Source: a virus
DNA: 64,000 nt
Direction: 5' to 3' (one strand)
IMG/VR virus record: IMGVR_UViG_3300032116_000033
Location: 1-64,000 of that record
In this document: positions 24,626-34,036 of the stretch, in pieces
Layout of the letters: each line of letters begins with the position of its first letter
Position numbering within the stretch: the stretch's first letter is position 1
Notes under the pieces: model-generated
What the model saw: the letters and a program-made list of their open reading frames with translations, nothing else
The model's database searches: none
What the model was told of the DNA's origin: nothing
Position numbers and translations under genes: made by a program

Positions 24626-27600
24626 ATGAAAGCCTACCTTTACCTCGACGTCGAGACCACGGGCCTCAACCCCACCCTCAACGACGTCGTCCAGCTCGCG
24701 TGCATCCCTATCATAAATGGCGTAGAGCATGCGCCTTTCAACGAGTTCTGTCAGCCCACAAACTGGAACAACATCGACGATGGAGCCGTAAAAGTACACG
24801 GCATCACGCGCGAGCGGATGCTATCGTTTCAGCCGTCCGCCGAGCTGGTCGACAAGTTCGTGCGATACCTTTCATCCTTCAACGTCAAGTTCGTGATGTC
24901 TGGCTACAACACAAACTTCGACAGATCCTTTGTTGCGGCTCTGTTTCAGAAAGCCGGCAGACAGAGCCATTTTTCTTCTTTGTTCTCGAGCGAGATCAGA
25001 GACGTCTACGCCAGGGCAAAGGGCGTAAAAGACAAGCTCAAGACGACCAAGTTCAAGCTCGTCAATCTGGCCGAAGAGTTCGGCATCGAGATAGATGCCC
25101 ACGAAGCCATGAGCGACATACGTGCCACGTATCTAGTAGACATGAAGATCGCAGAGATCGCAGGAGAAGAGTTCGCGGAGATCTCCATAGTAGACGAAGT
25201 AAGATCGCTCAACATCGCTCCGCTTCCTCAGCTCCACGTCCACTCTGAGTACAGCAACACGGACTCTGTGGTGTCGGTCGAGGACTGGATCCTATGGGCG
25301 CACAGCAACAGCGTCAGCGCGATATCGTTTCCAGACCACCACTGGGCTGCGTCTTTGTATAAGTCTATAAACAAGAAGTCCGTTCTAGACAAGATCAAGA
25401 AGCTCCACAAGATCTCGATCCCTGAGGATGCGATCACCGTGGTTCCGTCTATAAGCCTAAACGTGTCGCTCGACGGAAAGCTCGAGTACTTCAGGCTAAA
25501 CGCCTGGGCGACGTCTGACGCCGGTTACTACAACCTTCTAAAGCTGGCGTCTCTTGGCTGGGACGAGTCAAGAGAAGATTCCGAGGTAAGGATCGCGGTC
25601 GTTTCCCTAGACAAGATCTCAAAGTACAGAGAAGGCGTCGTGTTCGGCACCGGGTGCGAGAAGGGCCTTATAGGCAAGCTTCTGCTTGATGCTTCTATCG
25701 ATCTTGAGGGCTACGTAAAAGAGGTCAGGCGAAAGCTCGGATCTCTGGTCCTAGAGCTGATCCCAGTAGACGTCACAAAATACTTCAGCAAAGGCATCGG
25801 CTTCAGGTCCTATCAAGACGTGCCAAACCTAACGGAGCTCGTCAATCGCACTATATCAGGTCTGATAGACTCTCACGGCTACGACTTTATCATATCTTCT
25901 ACGGCTAATTTCATATCGCCCGACGACAAGGTGCTGCAGGACGTCGTCTCTAAGTCGTCGTTCAAGGACAAGCGCTTCTTCTACGAGTCTAGGCATCAAA
26001 GGTCCATGGACGAGCAGTATGCCATACTCAAGCGCCATCTTGGAGACTGGATGAGCCTAGACGTCGTTGAAAAAGCAAGATCTAACGCTATGAAGATAGT
26101 AGAGAGATCTAAGACAATCAACATAAAGCACGAATATCACTTGCCTAAGATAGAGATTCCGCAATCCATACTAGACAAGACCGACGACTACGACAAGCAG
26201 CTCTACTTTCTTCTTATGGCAAAGGTCAAAGAGCACGGTAGATGGTCAGACGATCCGGTCTACGTCGCGCGCTTCAAGAAAGAGCTCGAGGTCATATGGA
26301 AGAACCCTAAGCTCAACTTCCTGCCGTACTTCTTGATGTACGAGGATATCTGCGCGTTTGCCAGGGCAAAAGGCATACTACAGAACCTGGCTCGTGGTTC
26401 CGCCGGTGGGTGTCTGATCTCGTACTATCTGAAGATCATACACGTAAACCCCATAGAAGAAAAGCTGCCTTTCGAGCGGTTTCTAAGCCACGCCCGTATC
26501 AACGCAGGATCATTTCCTGACATCGACCTGGACCTCGGCAACAGGTCTCCGGTGCTCAAGTACCTTCAAGAGAAGTACGGCGTAGGCTTCGCGCAGATCG
26601 GCACGTTTCAGAGGTTCAAGACCAAGAACGCGCTCAAGGATGCCATGTTCGCTATATTCGGTAGGAGCCGCACCGACAAAGAGGTCATGGATATATGCTC
26701 GACGATACCAGACTCGCCGCAGGGCTTAGACGAGGCCGACTTTTTGTACGGATACGTAGACTCAGAGGGCGTATATCACAGAGGCCATCTCGAGACGAAC
26801 GAGACGCTTCAGAGCTTCTTCAGGCAATACCCAGAGATCGAGTACATCACCAAGCGATTGATCGGTCTTCCCAAGGGTATGGGTCGACACGCTTCTGCTT
26901 TCGTGATATCGACCTTAGACATCTCGCAGACGCGCGTGCCGACCATGGTGTTCGACGACGAGGAACTTGGTCCTGTGCCGGTGACCCAGTTTGAGGCTCC
27001 GATGGTCGAGAAGTCAGGCCTAGTGAAGGCAGACATACTAGGTCTCACGACCATCAAGACCATCGAACGAGTGGTAGATCTCGTGAAAACAAACACAGGC
27101 ATCGATCTTCTCGAGGAAGACGACAAAGGCGTTCAGATGCTCTATCGCCTGCCGGAAGATCCAGGCGTGTACGAGGACTTCTATAAGCGCAAGACCGACT
27201 CTTCGTTTCAGTTCAACACAGACCTCATCAAGAGCTACATCAAGCAGTTTGCTCCGGTGTGTCGAAAAGATCTTGCCGACCTTACGGCGCTGTGTCGCCC
27301 TGGTGCGTTGGACGTAGAATTTATCCCTGGTGTGTCGGCAACGCAGTTCTACATAGATGTCAGGAACGGAGCCCGCGAGCCGGAATACGTTCACGAAGAT
27401 CTCAAAGAGATCCTCGAGGAAACCAACGGCGTAGTCACTTACCAAGAGCAACTAATGGAGATCTTGGTTAAATTCTGCGGATACACGCTGGAAGAATCAG
27501 ACCAGATACGGTCGGCCATCGCTAAGAAGAAGCGCGATGTGATGACAAAGGCGTTTGATAAAGTTAGGACTGAAACCTCAAAGCATGGCTGGACGCTTCA

Positions 27601-28645
27601 GCAGGCAGAAGAGCTGTGTAAGGTTCTAGAAGCGTACTCGAACTACAGTTTCAACAGATCTCATTCGGCCGCCTACGGACACCTTGGCTACATAACGATG
27701 TATCTGAAACGAAACTTTCCTCTAGAGTGGTGGACAGCAGAGCTCAACAACTCAGGCGAGGAAAAGATCCGCCACTACGTTTCCATCCTCGGCAACACGA
27801 TCATACCGCCGTCTGTTAGAAATCCAGCCGACAGATTCACCATAGTCGGAAACAGGATCGCGGCTCCGCTGTCGACAGTCAAAGGTCTAGGTCCAGCGAG
27901 TATCAGGAACATAATCGACAAGGGTCCGTTCTCCTCCTTCGAGGACTTCGTTGCCAAGACCAACGGACCCATAAACTCGTCTCACTTCTGGGCTCTGTTT
28001 AAGGCAGGCGTTTTCGACGAGCTCGCCAACGAAACCGAGTCAATAGCAGAAGCTAGGGAGCGTTTTCTGTCGCACTACACAAAGCTAAAGAAGATCAAGA
28101 AGATCCCAGACGACGTGGTAGACGTCTCGCCGTTGAACATCTTCCTCAACCAGCGTGAGGTCTACAAGTGCTTCAACAAGGCCGTGCTCGACGATCAGTA
28201 TATAAGAAACCAGATCTCGGACATGTGGCCGGCGATGCGAGAGACCAAGCGAAAAGACATACCGCTGGCGTTCGGTACATCGCCAGCAGTCCCTGTCATA
28301 GCGTCTGTCAGTGTGGCCGAGAAGCTTGTGGCGTCGAGCGAGTCCTCAGAAAACGGCCATAACGTAAGGGTCGCGATGATAGGACTGTATCAGTCCTCGG
28401 AGCATGCGGAAGGCGTCTCCAAGAGCGGAAGACAGTGGTCTAGAGTCAGAGTGGTTCTGTCTGACGGTCTATCGACCATGGAGTGCATCAAGTGGGACCA
28501 GAAGAAAGCCTTTCGCTTTCCAGTAGACTCGCTGGTCTACGTCATGGGCAACCTGAAGCGCGGATGGAGAGGCTCACCAACGCTCGAGATACTCGAGATC
28601 GAGAAGGTAGAGAGAAACGACACCAGAAGCAAGAAGACCCTGTAG
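24626..28645 (+). CDS. DNA polymerase III alpha with fused N-terminal proofreading exonuclease (1339 aa)
   Basis: Residues 1-175 are a DnaQ/epsilon-like 3'-5' exonuclease with all DEDDh motifs (LDVETTGLN, NTNFDRSF, HEAMSDIRAT). A PHP domain follows from about 206 (LHVHSEYS, FPDHHWA). The C-family polymerase core has ARGSAGGCL, the catalytic PDIDLD at residues 631-636, VKADILGL and FNRSHSAAYG, and a C-terminal OB fold (residues ~1245-1320). Exonuclease ahead of PHP differs from PolC, where it is inside PHP. It is the phage's own replicase; no sliding clamp is visible. Confidence 0.95.
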   Translation: MKAYLYLDVETTGLNPTLNDVVQLACIPIINGVEHAPFNEFCQPTNWNNIDDGAVKVHGITRERMLSFQPSAELVDKFVRYLSSFNVKFVMSGYNTNFDRSFVAALFQKAGRQSHFSSLFSSEIRDVYARAKGVKDKLKTTKFKLVNLAEEFGIEIDAHEAMSDIRATYLVDMKIAEIAGEEFAEISIVDEVRSLNIAPLPQLHVHSEYSNTDSVVSVEDWILWAHSNSVSAISFPDHHWAASLYKSINKKSVLDKIKKLHKISIPEDAITVVPSISLNVSLDGKLEYFRLNAWATSDAGYYNLLKLASLGWDESREDSEVRIAVVSLDKISKYREGVVFGTGCEKGLIGKLLLDASIDLEGYVKEVRRKLGSLVLELIPVDVTKYFSKGIGFRSYQDVPNLTELVNRTISGLIDSHGYDFIISSTANFISPDDKVLQDVVSKSSFKDKRFFYESRHQRSMDEQYAILKRHLGDWMSLDVVEKARSNAMKIVERSKTINIKHEYHLPKIEIPQSILDKTDDYDKQLYFLLMAKVKEHGRWSDDPVYVARFKKELEVIWKNPKLNFLPYFLMYEDICAFARAKGILQNLARGSAGGCLISYYLKIIHVNPIEEKLPFERFLSHARINAGSFPDIDLDLGNRSPVLKYLQEKYGVGFAQIGTFQRFKTKNALKDAMFAIFGRSRTDKEVMDICSTIPDSPQGLDEADFLYGYVDSEGVYHRGHLETNETLQSFFRQYPEIEYITKRLIGLPKGMGRHASAFVISTLDISQTRVPTMVFDDEELGPVPVTQFEAPMVEKSGLVKADILGLTTIKTIERVVDLVKTNTGIDLLEEDDKGVQMLYRLPEDPGVYEDFYKRKTDSSFQFNTDLIKSYIKQFAPVCRKDLADLTALCRPGALDVEFIPGVSATQFYIDVRNGAREPEYVHEDLKEILEETNGVVTYQEQLMEILVKFCGYTLEESDQIRSAIAKKKRDVMTKAFDKVRTETSKHGWTLQQAEELCKVLEAYSNYSFNRSHSAAYGHLGYITMYLKRNFPLEWWTAELNNSGEEKIRHYVSILGNTIIPPSVRNPADRFTIVGNRIAAPLSTVKGLGPASIRNIIDKGPFSSFEDFVAKTNGPINSSHFWALFKAGVFDELANETESIAEARERFLSHYTKLKKIKKIPDDVVDVSPLNIFLNQREVYKCFNKAVLDDQYIRNQISDMWPAMRETKRKDIPLAFGTSPAVPVIASVSVAEKLVASSESSENGHNVRVAMIGLYQSSEHAEGVSKSGRQWSRVRVVLSDGLSTMECIKWDQKKAFRFPVDSLVYVMGNLKRGWRGSPTLEILEIEKVERNDTRSKKTL

Positions 28646-28686
28646 GTACAAACATACTGCACAGCAAATGTCTCAAGGAGAGAATA

Positions 28687-29397
28687 ATGAACAGCGTCTA
28701 TGTCTCTACAAAATCTCCCCCTAAGATCATCTCGCACCAGGAGATGGTCCTGGCTCCGCCGACCTTCGTAGAAGAGGTCAGAGCATGCTTCAAGAAGAAA
28801 GGCGGTTCCGCTATACTGGGCCCAAACTACCTTAGGGCGATAGCCGAAGAGATCGGCCGCAGGTACGACCGCAGCTTCAACGCGTACCGCAACGTCGTCC
28901 CGCACGACTACATGGGCCGATACTGCGCCTCAGACGAAGAGGTCGCACTGGTGGTTCACGAGATGTTTCAAGCGCGGTATCCCACCATCTACCAGAGATA
29001 CTATGAGACAGTCATAAAGGAAAGATCCTTAGATATCAAAGTCATATATTTCACAGGCGACGAGCAGGACGAGTCTGTCTTCTTCAGGCTCGGCATCGGC
29101 AAGATCGACCTCAGCGAGGCTGGTGCCCATCTCACGGTCGAGAAACCTGTGGAAGAGCGCAAGCCTTCCGTAGAGCAGGTGGTCGACAGGCTCAAGATCA
29201 TGGAAGAAGTGAAGATCGACAGATCTGAGCCAGAGCAACCCAAGCCAGATCCTGAGGTCTCTGAGGCGTTAGACCTTCTTGTAGAGATGGTAGAGCTTGA
29301 AGAAAAACCTGCACCGCTGCCTAAGCCAGAGAAACCCTCTAACAACCACCGCCGAAACCGAGAGCAAAAGGCATCTTCTCAGCCTGTCGATAAATGA
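28687..29397 (+). CDS. Hypothetical protein with acidic Pro-rich tail (236 aa)
   Basis: Start ATG at 28687 is set by AAGGAG 8 nt upstream. The N-terminal 140 residues are folded-looking and mixed alpha/beta (YLRAIAEEIGRRYDRSF, EEVALVVHEMFQARYP), and the last ~90 are a disordered Glu/Pro/Lys tail (EEKPAPLPKPEKP). Placed between polymerase and SSB, so a replication accessory role is likely; family not recognised. Confidence 0.65.
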   Translation: MNSVYVSTKSPPKIISHQEMVLAPPTFVEEVRACFKKKGGSAILGPNYLRAIAEEIGRRYDRSFNAYRNVVPHDYMGRYCASDEEVALVVHEMFQARYPTIYQRYYETVIKERSLDIKVIYFTGDEQDESVFFRLGIGKIDLSEAGAHLTVEKPVEERKPSVEQVVDRLKIMEEVKIDRSEPEQPKPDPEVSEALDLLVEMVELEEKPAPLPKPEKPSNNHRRNREQKASSQPVDK

Positions 29398-29405
29398 ATT
29401 GGATG

Positions 29406-29411
29406 TATAAT
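29406..29411 (+). promoter_or_regulatory. -10-like GTATAAT before the SSB gene
   Basis: ATGTATAATATC stands 44 nt before the SSB start. No -35 consensus is seen upstream. Suits separate strong expression of SSB. Confidence 0.5.
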
Positions 29412-29454
29412 ATCATTAGACATTGTGTCTATTCACTAAACTTAGGAGCTTAAC

Positions 29455-30504
29455 ATGTCAAAGACACCACTCAAGATCAACCTCGATTCTCTCAAAGAGC
29501 GCAAAGGCTGGAAACGCCACGAAGTAAACCAAGGAGACAACGTCTACCGCGTACTGCCGCCGTTCGGCGAGAACTCAGACGGCTACGCTTATCGCCGCTG
29601 GGTCGTAGCATGGCTGACCGACCCTCAGTCCGGCCGTCGTCGTCCGTACGCTTCTCCACGATCGTTCGGCGAAGATGCCTGTCCTGTTACCGAGTACATC
29701 GCTCGCCTCGAGAAGAAGCGCGAAGCCATCGAGACAGAGCTTAAGGCCCAAGGCCTAAGCAAGGAAGAGATCCGAGACCAGCTCAAGCCCATCAGCGACG
29801 TTATCTGGACCACCAAGCCAAAAGCAACGTACGTCTACAACGCCTGCAACAAGGCCGGCGAGGTCGGTCTTCTCGAGCTCAAGAAAACCGCGCACGACGC
29901 CATGAAGAAGCAGATGATGCAGTACGTGACAGACTACGGCCAAGATCCTACCTCTCTCCTGTCAGAGGACGACGACTCTGGCGTGTGGTTCAAGATCCGC
30001 CGAGAAGGCGAGGGCACATCTACCGAGTACTCGGTCTCTAAGAGTCAGGCCAAAGAGAAAACTGCCAAAGGCATCAGCTACATCGACGACCGTGATCCTC
30101 TGCCGCAGAACGTCGTAGACAACTACGACAATCTGGGCTACGATCTTACGACCCTCTACAAGCGCATGTCGTACGAGGAGCTCAAAGATGTCTTGATGGC
30201 AAATCTTTCCGTGATCTACCAGCAGAACCCAGACGCAGCGGTAGACGGCTTCTTGGTCGAGGAAGACGAGCTTCCAGCGCCTACACCCATCAAGAAGGCT
30301 CAGGCTCCAGCCGCAAAGAAGATCACGACCCGCTTCGACGACGCAGACGATGAAGAGACTCCTCCTTGGGAAGCCAAGAAGCCCGTAGCGCAAGCTCAGG
30401 CACAAACGCAAGCCAAAAAGCCTACACCGGCACCAGCCAGCAAAGCTCGCGCTTCGTCCGACGACGATATCTTCTCTTACGCAGAATCACTCCTCGACAA
30501 CTGA
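29455..30504 (+). CDS. Single-stranded DNA-binding protein, gp32-like (349 aa)
   Basis: N-terminal basic segment (LKERKGWKRHEVNQGDNVYRVLPP-type, residues ~11-37) and body resemble the OB-fold core of T4 gp32-type SSBs, with a Cys/aromatic patch (YVYNACNKAGEVGL) where gp32 has its zinc site. The C-terminus is a long Ala/Pro/Lys linker ending in acidic DDDIFSYAESLLDN, the classic tail that binds replication partners. The individual promoter and position before recA fit. Identification is by pattern, not alignment. Confidence 0.8.
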   Translation: MSKTPLKINLDSLKERKGWKRHEVNQGDNVYRVLPPFGENSDGYAYRRWVVAWLTDPQSGRRRPYASPRSFGEDACPVTEYIARLEKKREAIETELKAQGLSKEEIRDQLKPISDVIWTTKPKATYVYNACNKAGEVGLLELKKTAHDAMKKQMMQYVTDYGQDPTSLLSEDDDSGVWFKIRREGEGTSTEYSVSKSQAKEKTAKGISYIDDRDPLPQNVVDNYDNLGYDLTTLYKRMSYEELKDVLMANLSVIYQQNPDAAVDGFLVEEDELPAPTPIKKAQAPAAKKITTRFDDADDEETPPWEAKKPVAQAQAQTQAKKPTPAPASKARASSDDDIFSYAESLLDN

Positions 30505-30512
30505 GGTGAACC

Positions 30513-30986
30513 GTGTCTGTAGACCTTGCAACGATAGAGTCTACGCTGGAGGCGATCGACCTAAAGAAGATCGCCGAGTTCACCAGAAAGCTCAGCGACA
30601 TCGGACAAGGCTTCAACAAGATGATGGCTCCCGTGTATCTGCGGGAGTTCATCATCGCGTATGACGTCACGTCAGTGATGCACGCTAAAGCGGTTCAGGC
30701 AGAGCTCAACGCAAAATCAGCAGTAGATACAGCAGAAGCGATCGCATACCTAGACAGAGCACCAGACTTCTTCAGGCAAAGAAACGAGAAGCCCACGGTC
30801 GAGTCCCGTAAGGCGTACGTGGCACTGGACCCTGACGTTCAGCACGCCAAGGAAGTTCACGCCAGGGCACAAGCCATGTCCCTCCTGATGAGGAACAAGG
30901 TGCAAGAATTTAGGTTCGCGATCGATGCGGTAAAGAAACTGTCAGAAGATGGATACATGACGCCTTGGGAAGGCATGAAAGGATGA
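30513..30986 (+). CDS. Helical protein between SSB and RecA (157 aa)
   Basis: GTG start after CTGAGGTG. Almost entirely alpha-helical with heptad-like regions (IESTLEAIDLKKIAEFTRK; VHARAQAMSLLMRN). Its place between SSB and RecA suggests a recombination or helicase-loading mediator, as in T4 uvsY/gp59, but no sequence signature proves it. Confidence 0.6.
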   Translation: MSVDLATIESTLEAIDLKKIAEFTRKLSDIGQGFNKMMAPVYLREFIIAYDVTSVMHAKAVQAELNAKSAVDTAEAIAYLDRAPDFFRQRNEKPTVESRKAYVALDPDVQHAKEVHARAQAMSLLMRNKVQEFRFAIDAVKKLSEDGYMTPWEGMKG

Positions 30987-30992
30987 AGTGTA

Positions 30993-31676
30993 GTGTCTGT
31001 GGATAAAACAGATTTTCAAATAAGGATTCAAAATAGCGGCAAAAGACAAAAGCTCTACAGACACTATTGTGATAAATGTGGTTTAGATAGGGGATATATT
31101 GTCTACTCTAAGATGAGTGATATTTCTTCTGCTGATAGGCCATGTAAAAAATGCAGAGATAAAGTGGTTGGTCTAGCTTCAATTGGTAGAGTCCCTACCA
31201 ACAAGGGCAAGCCAATGAGTGAAGATATGAAGCAAAAGCTTCGCAAAGCAAATCTAGGAAAGTCTCCCCCTAACAAGGGACAGAGCGTCTCAGAAGAAAC
31301 AAAGATAAAGATTAGTTGCAAGGTTCGTGGAATATCACTAGATGAGTTTGATGACTTTGGCTGGAAGCAGGAAGCCGTTAGAAAACAGCAGTTTGATATT
31401 AAACTTCGTAAGCAGTGTTTTGAGTTAGCAGACTATACTTGTGATTGTTGCTCTAAAAGAGGTGTGGCATTGAATGCTCATCATCTATACGATTATGCAA
31501 ATCATCCTCACCTTTTGAACGAGTTAAGCAATCTGGTATGTCTTTGCGAAACATGCCATAAAGAATTTCATGTCAGACACGGTAGAACGCAAAGAAATAA
31601 GAAGATCTTAAACACCAAAGAGCAATATTTAGAATTTAAGGAGCATAAAAATGTCGACAAACAAATGGATGTCTAA
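30993..31676 (+). CDS. HNH homing endonuclease with NUMOD3 repeats (227 aa), AT-rich
   Basis: A zinc-finger-like N-terminus (YCDKCG ... CKKC), two NUMOD3 elements (PTNKGKPMSEDMKQKL; PPNKGQSVSEETKIKI), and a C-terminal HNH nuclease (YTCDCC, AHHLYDYAN, NLVCLCETCHKEFH). It starts GTGTCTGTGGAT..., coding MSVDK, close to MSTNK of the downstream RecA, and its end overlaps recA by 26 nt. Base composition is far AT-richer than neighbours. Free-standing homing endonuclease inserted at the start of recA. Confidence 0.92.
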   Translation: MSVDKTDFQIRIQNSGKRQKLYRHYCDKCGLDRGYIVYSKMSDISSADRPCKKCRDKVVGLASIGRVPTNKGKPMSEDMKQKLRKANLGKSPPNKGQSVSEETKIKISCKVRGISLDEFDDFGWKQEAVRKQQFDIKLRKQCFELADYTCDCCSKRGVALNAHHLYDYANHPHLLNELSNLVCLCETCHKEFHVRHGRTQRNKKILNTKEQYLEFKEHKNVDKQMDV

Positions 31677-32739
31677 ACTAACAAGCGATATAGGCGTTGC
31701 TGTATCTAAGTTAAGATCTCAAACACCCTCGGCTATTCCTACTTGGTCTCCGTCTTTAAATTGGGCCACGTGCCAAGGCGGCTTTATCCCAGGCAAAGTG
31801 AATATTTTATATGGTCCAGAGAGCTCTGGAAAATCGATGCTCGCTATGATGGCGCTGATCGAGCTTCAGAGGCTTGATAAAGAGGCTTTAGCGATCTGGT
31901 TTGATGCCGAGTACTCCTTCAATTCACAGATGTTCATCAAACTAGGCGGCGACGCAGATCGTCTTGTCGTAAGGAAATCAAACGATCCGGTTAAGATCTT
32001 CGACTATATCGGCGGTGAGATGCTTGAGCTGATTCAGGATGGCGCACCGATCAAGGCCATTGTGATCGATTCGATTAAGTCGATCAGATATCCTAAGGAC
32101 GTACGCAAGCAGACCACTGACCAAATTATGGGTGGTAGTGGATCCCAGTACCTCGGCTCTGCGTTGAAACTCGTGGTCCCCGTAGTTGCAGAACATAAAC
32201 TATTAACCCTGTTTATTCAACAAGTTACGGCGCAAATGGACCCGATGAAGGCACTGCGCAACCCGTACGTCATCTCAGAAGGCCACGCGCTCAAGCACGC
32301 GGCAGATCTTATGCTTGAGATCACACGCGTTGACTCTAAGAAGGGCGTGATCGAGTCAGGCGAGACCATAACCGGCGCAGCGGCTCAAGTAGGCCACAAG
32401 GTTCGCGTAAAGGTGAAGAAGAACCGGATGGGCGCGCCTGCTCGCCAGGCAGAGTTCACGTTCCACTACGACCTAGGCGTCATCGACACGGGAGGCGAGA
32501 TCTTCGAGCTCGCTAAAGCATTGGGTGTCATCAAGCATCCTACAAACCCAGACACAGGCAGAGAGAACCCGCAGATGTGGTGCTTCGCAAACGAGGCACC
32601 GGTTCGCGGCGAGCAGAACATCAAGAACATGGTGATAGGGGACAAAGATCTCCAGAACCGTATCCTAAGTGCCTGCTACGAGCATCAGGACGCCAAGGTC
32701 GAGATCGACTCGTCTGGGTTTGTGGAAGACGACGTATGA
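31651..32739 (+). CDS. recA: RecA/UvsX-like recombinase (362 aa)
   Basis: Walker A GPESSGKSMLA (about residues 53-63), Walker B KAIVIDSIKS, and the L1/L2-like loops (MGGSGSQYLGSALK, QVTAQMDPMKALRNP) are in RecA order. C-terminal basic domain binds DNA. First ~80 codons are AT-rich and unlike the rest of the gene, adjoining the HNH gene, which suggests a co-conversion tract. It pairs homologous DNA strands; works with SSB, SbcCD and RuvC of this window. Confidence 0.92.
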   Translation: MSTNKWMSKLTSDIGVAVSKLRSQTPSAIPTWSPSLNWATCQGGFIPGKVNILYGPESSGKSMLAMMALIELQRLDKEALAIWFDAEYSFNSQMFIKLGGDADRLVVRKSNDPVKIFDYIGGEMLELIQDGAPIKAIVIDSIKSIRYPKDVRKQTTDQIMGGSGSQYLGSALKLVVPVVAEHKLLTLFIQQVTAQMDPMKALRNPYVISEGHALKHAADLMLEITRVDSKKGVIESGETITGAAAQVGHKVRVKVKKNRMGAPARQAEFTFHYDLGVIDTGGEIFELAKALGVIKHPTNPDTGRENPQMWCFANEAPVRGEQNIKNMVIGDKDLQNRILSACYEHQDAKVEIDSSGFVEDDV

Positions 32740-32900
32740 ACACCTTAGCGAACCACAACCTAAGACGATTAGTAAAGGGCCGTTTCCTGATTGTCAGGGT
32801 TGTGTACGCGTTCTGCAGACTCAAGATGAGTAGAAGCATCGCTATATCGGATCCAGAGATAGAGCGACTGCTTTCGATAGCAGGAAGTCGCGGTCTATGA
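32736..32900 (+). CDS. Small basic protein (54 aa)
   Basis: Starts in ATGA overlap with the recA stop. Basic N-terminus with a hydrophobic stretch (GRFLIVRVVYAFC) that might be a short membrane or hydrophobic helix, then SIAISDPEIERLLSIAGS. Translational coupling on both sides makes it credible despite its size. Unknown function. Confidence 0.6.
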   Translation: MNTLANHNLRRLVKGRFLIVRVVYAFCRLKMSRSIAISDPEIERLLSIAGSRGL

Positions 32901-33034
32901 TGCGTGATCCTGACGACGACTATGATCTAGACTCGTTTGAGGCATACATGGTGTATGTGTGCTTCATACGAGCCATAGAGCGACTCAAGATAGTCAAGAG
33001 CATCGACTCGATAAATCTCAGCTTCAAGATCTGA
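32897..33034 (+). CDS. Small acidic/hydrophobic protein (45 aa)
   Basis: Two tandem ATGs at 32897 and 32900; the first overlaps the previous stop (ATGA). Acidic N-terminus (RDPDDDYDLDSFEAYM) then a helix VYVCFIRAIERLKIVKSI. A third gene in a row joined by ATGA suggests a coupled recA-associated set. Unknown function. Confidence 0.55.
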   Translation: MMRDPDDDYDLDSFEAYMVYVCFIRAIERLKIVKSIDSINLSFKI

Positions 33035-33043
33035 AGGAAAGAT

Positions 33044-34036
33044 ATGACTAGAATCCTGCTCATCGGCGACCCACATATCCGCCACACCCATCTTTCAGAG
33101 GGCAAGGCCCTACTGGAGTGGGTGGAGTTTATCGCCGAGACCAAGAAGCCAGACTTGATCGTAAACCTAGGCGACACGTTCGACACCCACGCCATTATCC
33201 GAGCAGAGGTGATGTGTACGGTCTCTAGGCATCTCGACCGTCTCCTCGAGCTCAAGATCCCGACCGTGCTTCTCCTAGGCAACCACGACATGCATAAACC
33301 CAACTCAAGCGAGTATCACGCGCTCGAGCCTTTCGAGAGTAAAAACCTGATAGTGGCCGACGTCGTCACCGTGGCAGACGGCATAACGTATGTCCCCTAC
33401 GTCCATGACCCAAGAGACTGGCCTAAGATCTCAACCAGCGTCGCGATAACGCACAACACATTCATAGGCGCAGACTATGGCTTCAAGACGGCTACTGACG
33501 GAATCTCAACTGATGTCTTGGATTGCGACCTTGTCGCATCTGGGCATATTCACAAGAAGCAGGTTCTCGAGTATGGACCGATGGGATCTGGCAGAGTTCT
33601 ATACCCAGGTACGCCTATGTGTCTATCTGCAGGCGATGCGGGACAGACCAAAGGACTCACCATACTAGACATATCCGATATGTCCCAGGAGTTCATAGAG
33701 TCACCCTTTCCTATGTGGCGGACCCTAGACTTCGAGGTCGGCAAAGATTCTGCTATGAACATAAACTCGACAGACATGTGGATAGTAAAACTTATAGGGC
33801 CAAGGGCAGAGGTCAAGGCCATGCTCGAGTCCAAAGAGATCAAGGAACTCAAGAAAGTGGCCCACGTGACCTTCAAGACCGAGTTCACGGACACGGCAAG
33901 ATCATCCAGGGTCTCTATATCGGCTCCTACGATCGAGACTATGACCGACCAGTACGTAGACAAGGTCTACGCTGGAGGAATCGACAGGGACACCCTTAAG
34001 TCAACCCTGAGACACTACACGAGGACGGATCGATGA
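33044..34036 (+). CDS. SbcD/Mre11-like nuclease, gp47 type (330 aa)
   Basis: Calcineurin-type phosphoesterase motifs in order: ILLIGDPHIRHTH, VNLGDTFDTH, VLLLGNHDMH, ITHNTF, and ASGHIHKKQ. This set plus ~330 residues matches SbcD/Mre11 nucleases that dock on SbcC. The proposed partner gene (18650-20398) is 13 kb upstream, rather than adjacent as in most phages. Processes DNA ends for recombination. Confidence 0.92.
   Translation: MTRILLIGDPHIRHTHLSEGKALLEWVEFIAETKKPDLIVNLGDTFDTHAIIRAEVMCTVSRHLDRLLELKIPTVLLLGNHDMHKPNSSEYHALEPFESKNLIVADVVTVADGITYVPYVHDPRDWPKISTSVAITHNTFIGADYGFKTATDGISTDVLDCDLVASGHIHKKQVLEYGPMGSGRVLYPGTPMCLSAGDAGQTKGLTILDISDMSQEFIESPFPMWRTLDFEVGKDSAMNINSTDMWIVKLIGPRAEVKAMLESKEIKELKKVAHVTFKTEFTDTARSSRVSISAPTIETMTDQYVDKVYAGGIDRDTLKSTLRHYTRTDR

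Noticed and set aside
24626-28645. Intein in the polymerase gene
   Set aside because: The length is explained by exonuclease, PHP, polymerase and OB domains; no Cys/Ser block A with HN-Cys/Ser/Thr end was found.
30422-30670. Minus-strand 82-codon frame across the SSB gene end
   Set aside because: Overlaps two coupled rightward genes and lacks any start signal.
30987-31650. Group I intron around the HNH gene before recA
   Set aside because: Flanking genes are intact with their own starts and stops, and there is no room for an intron core; it is a free-standing intergenic gene.
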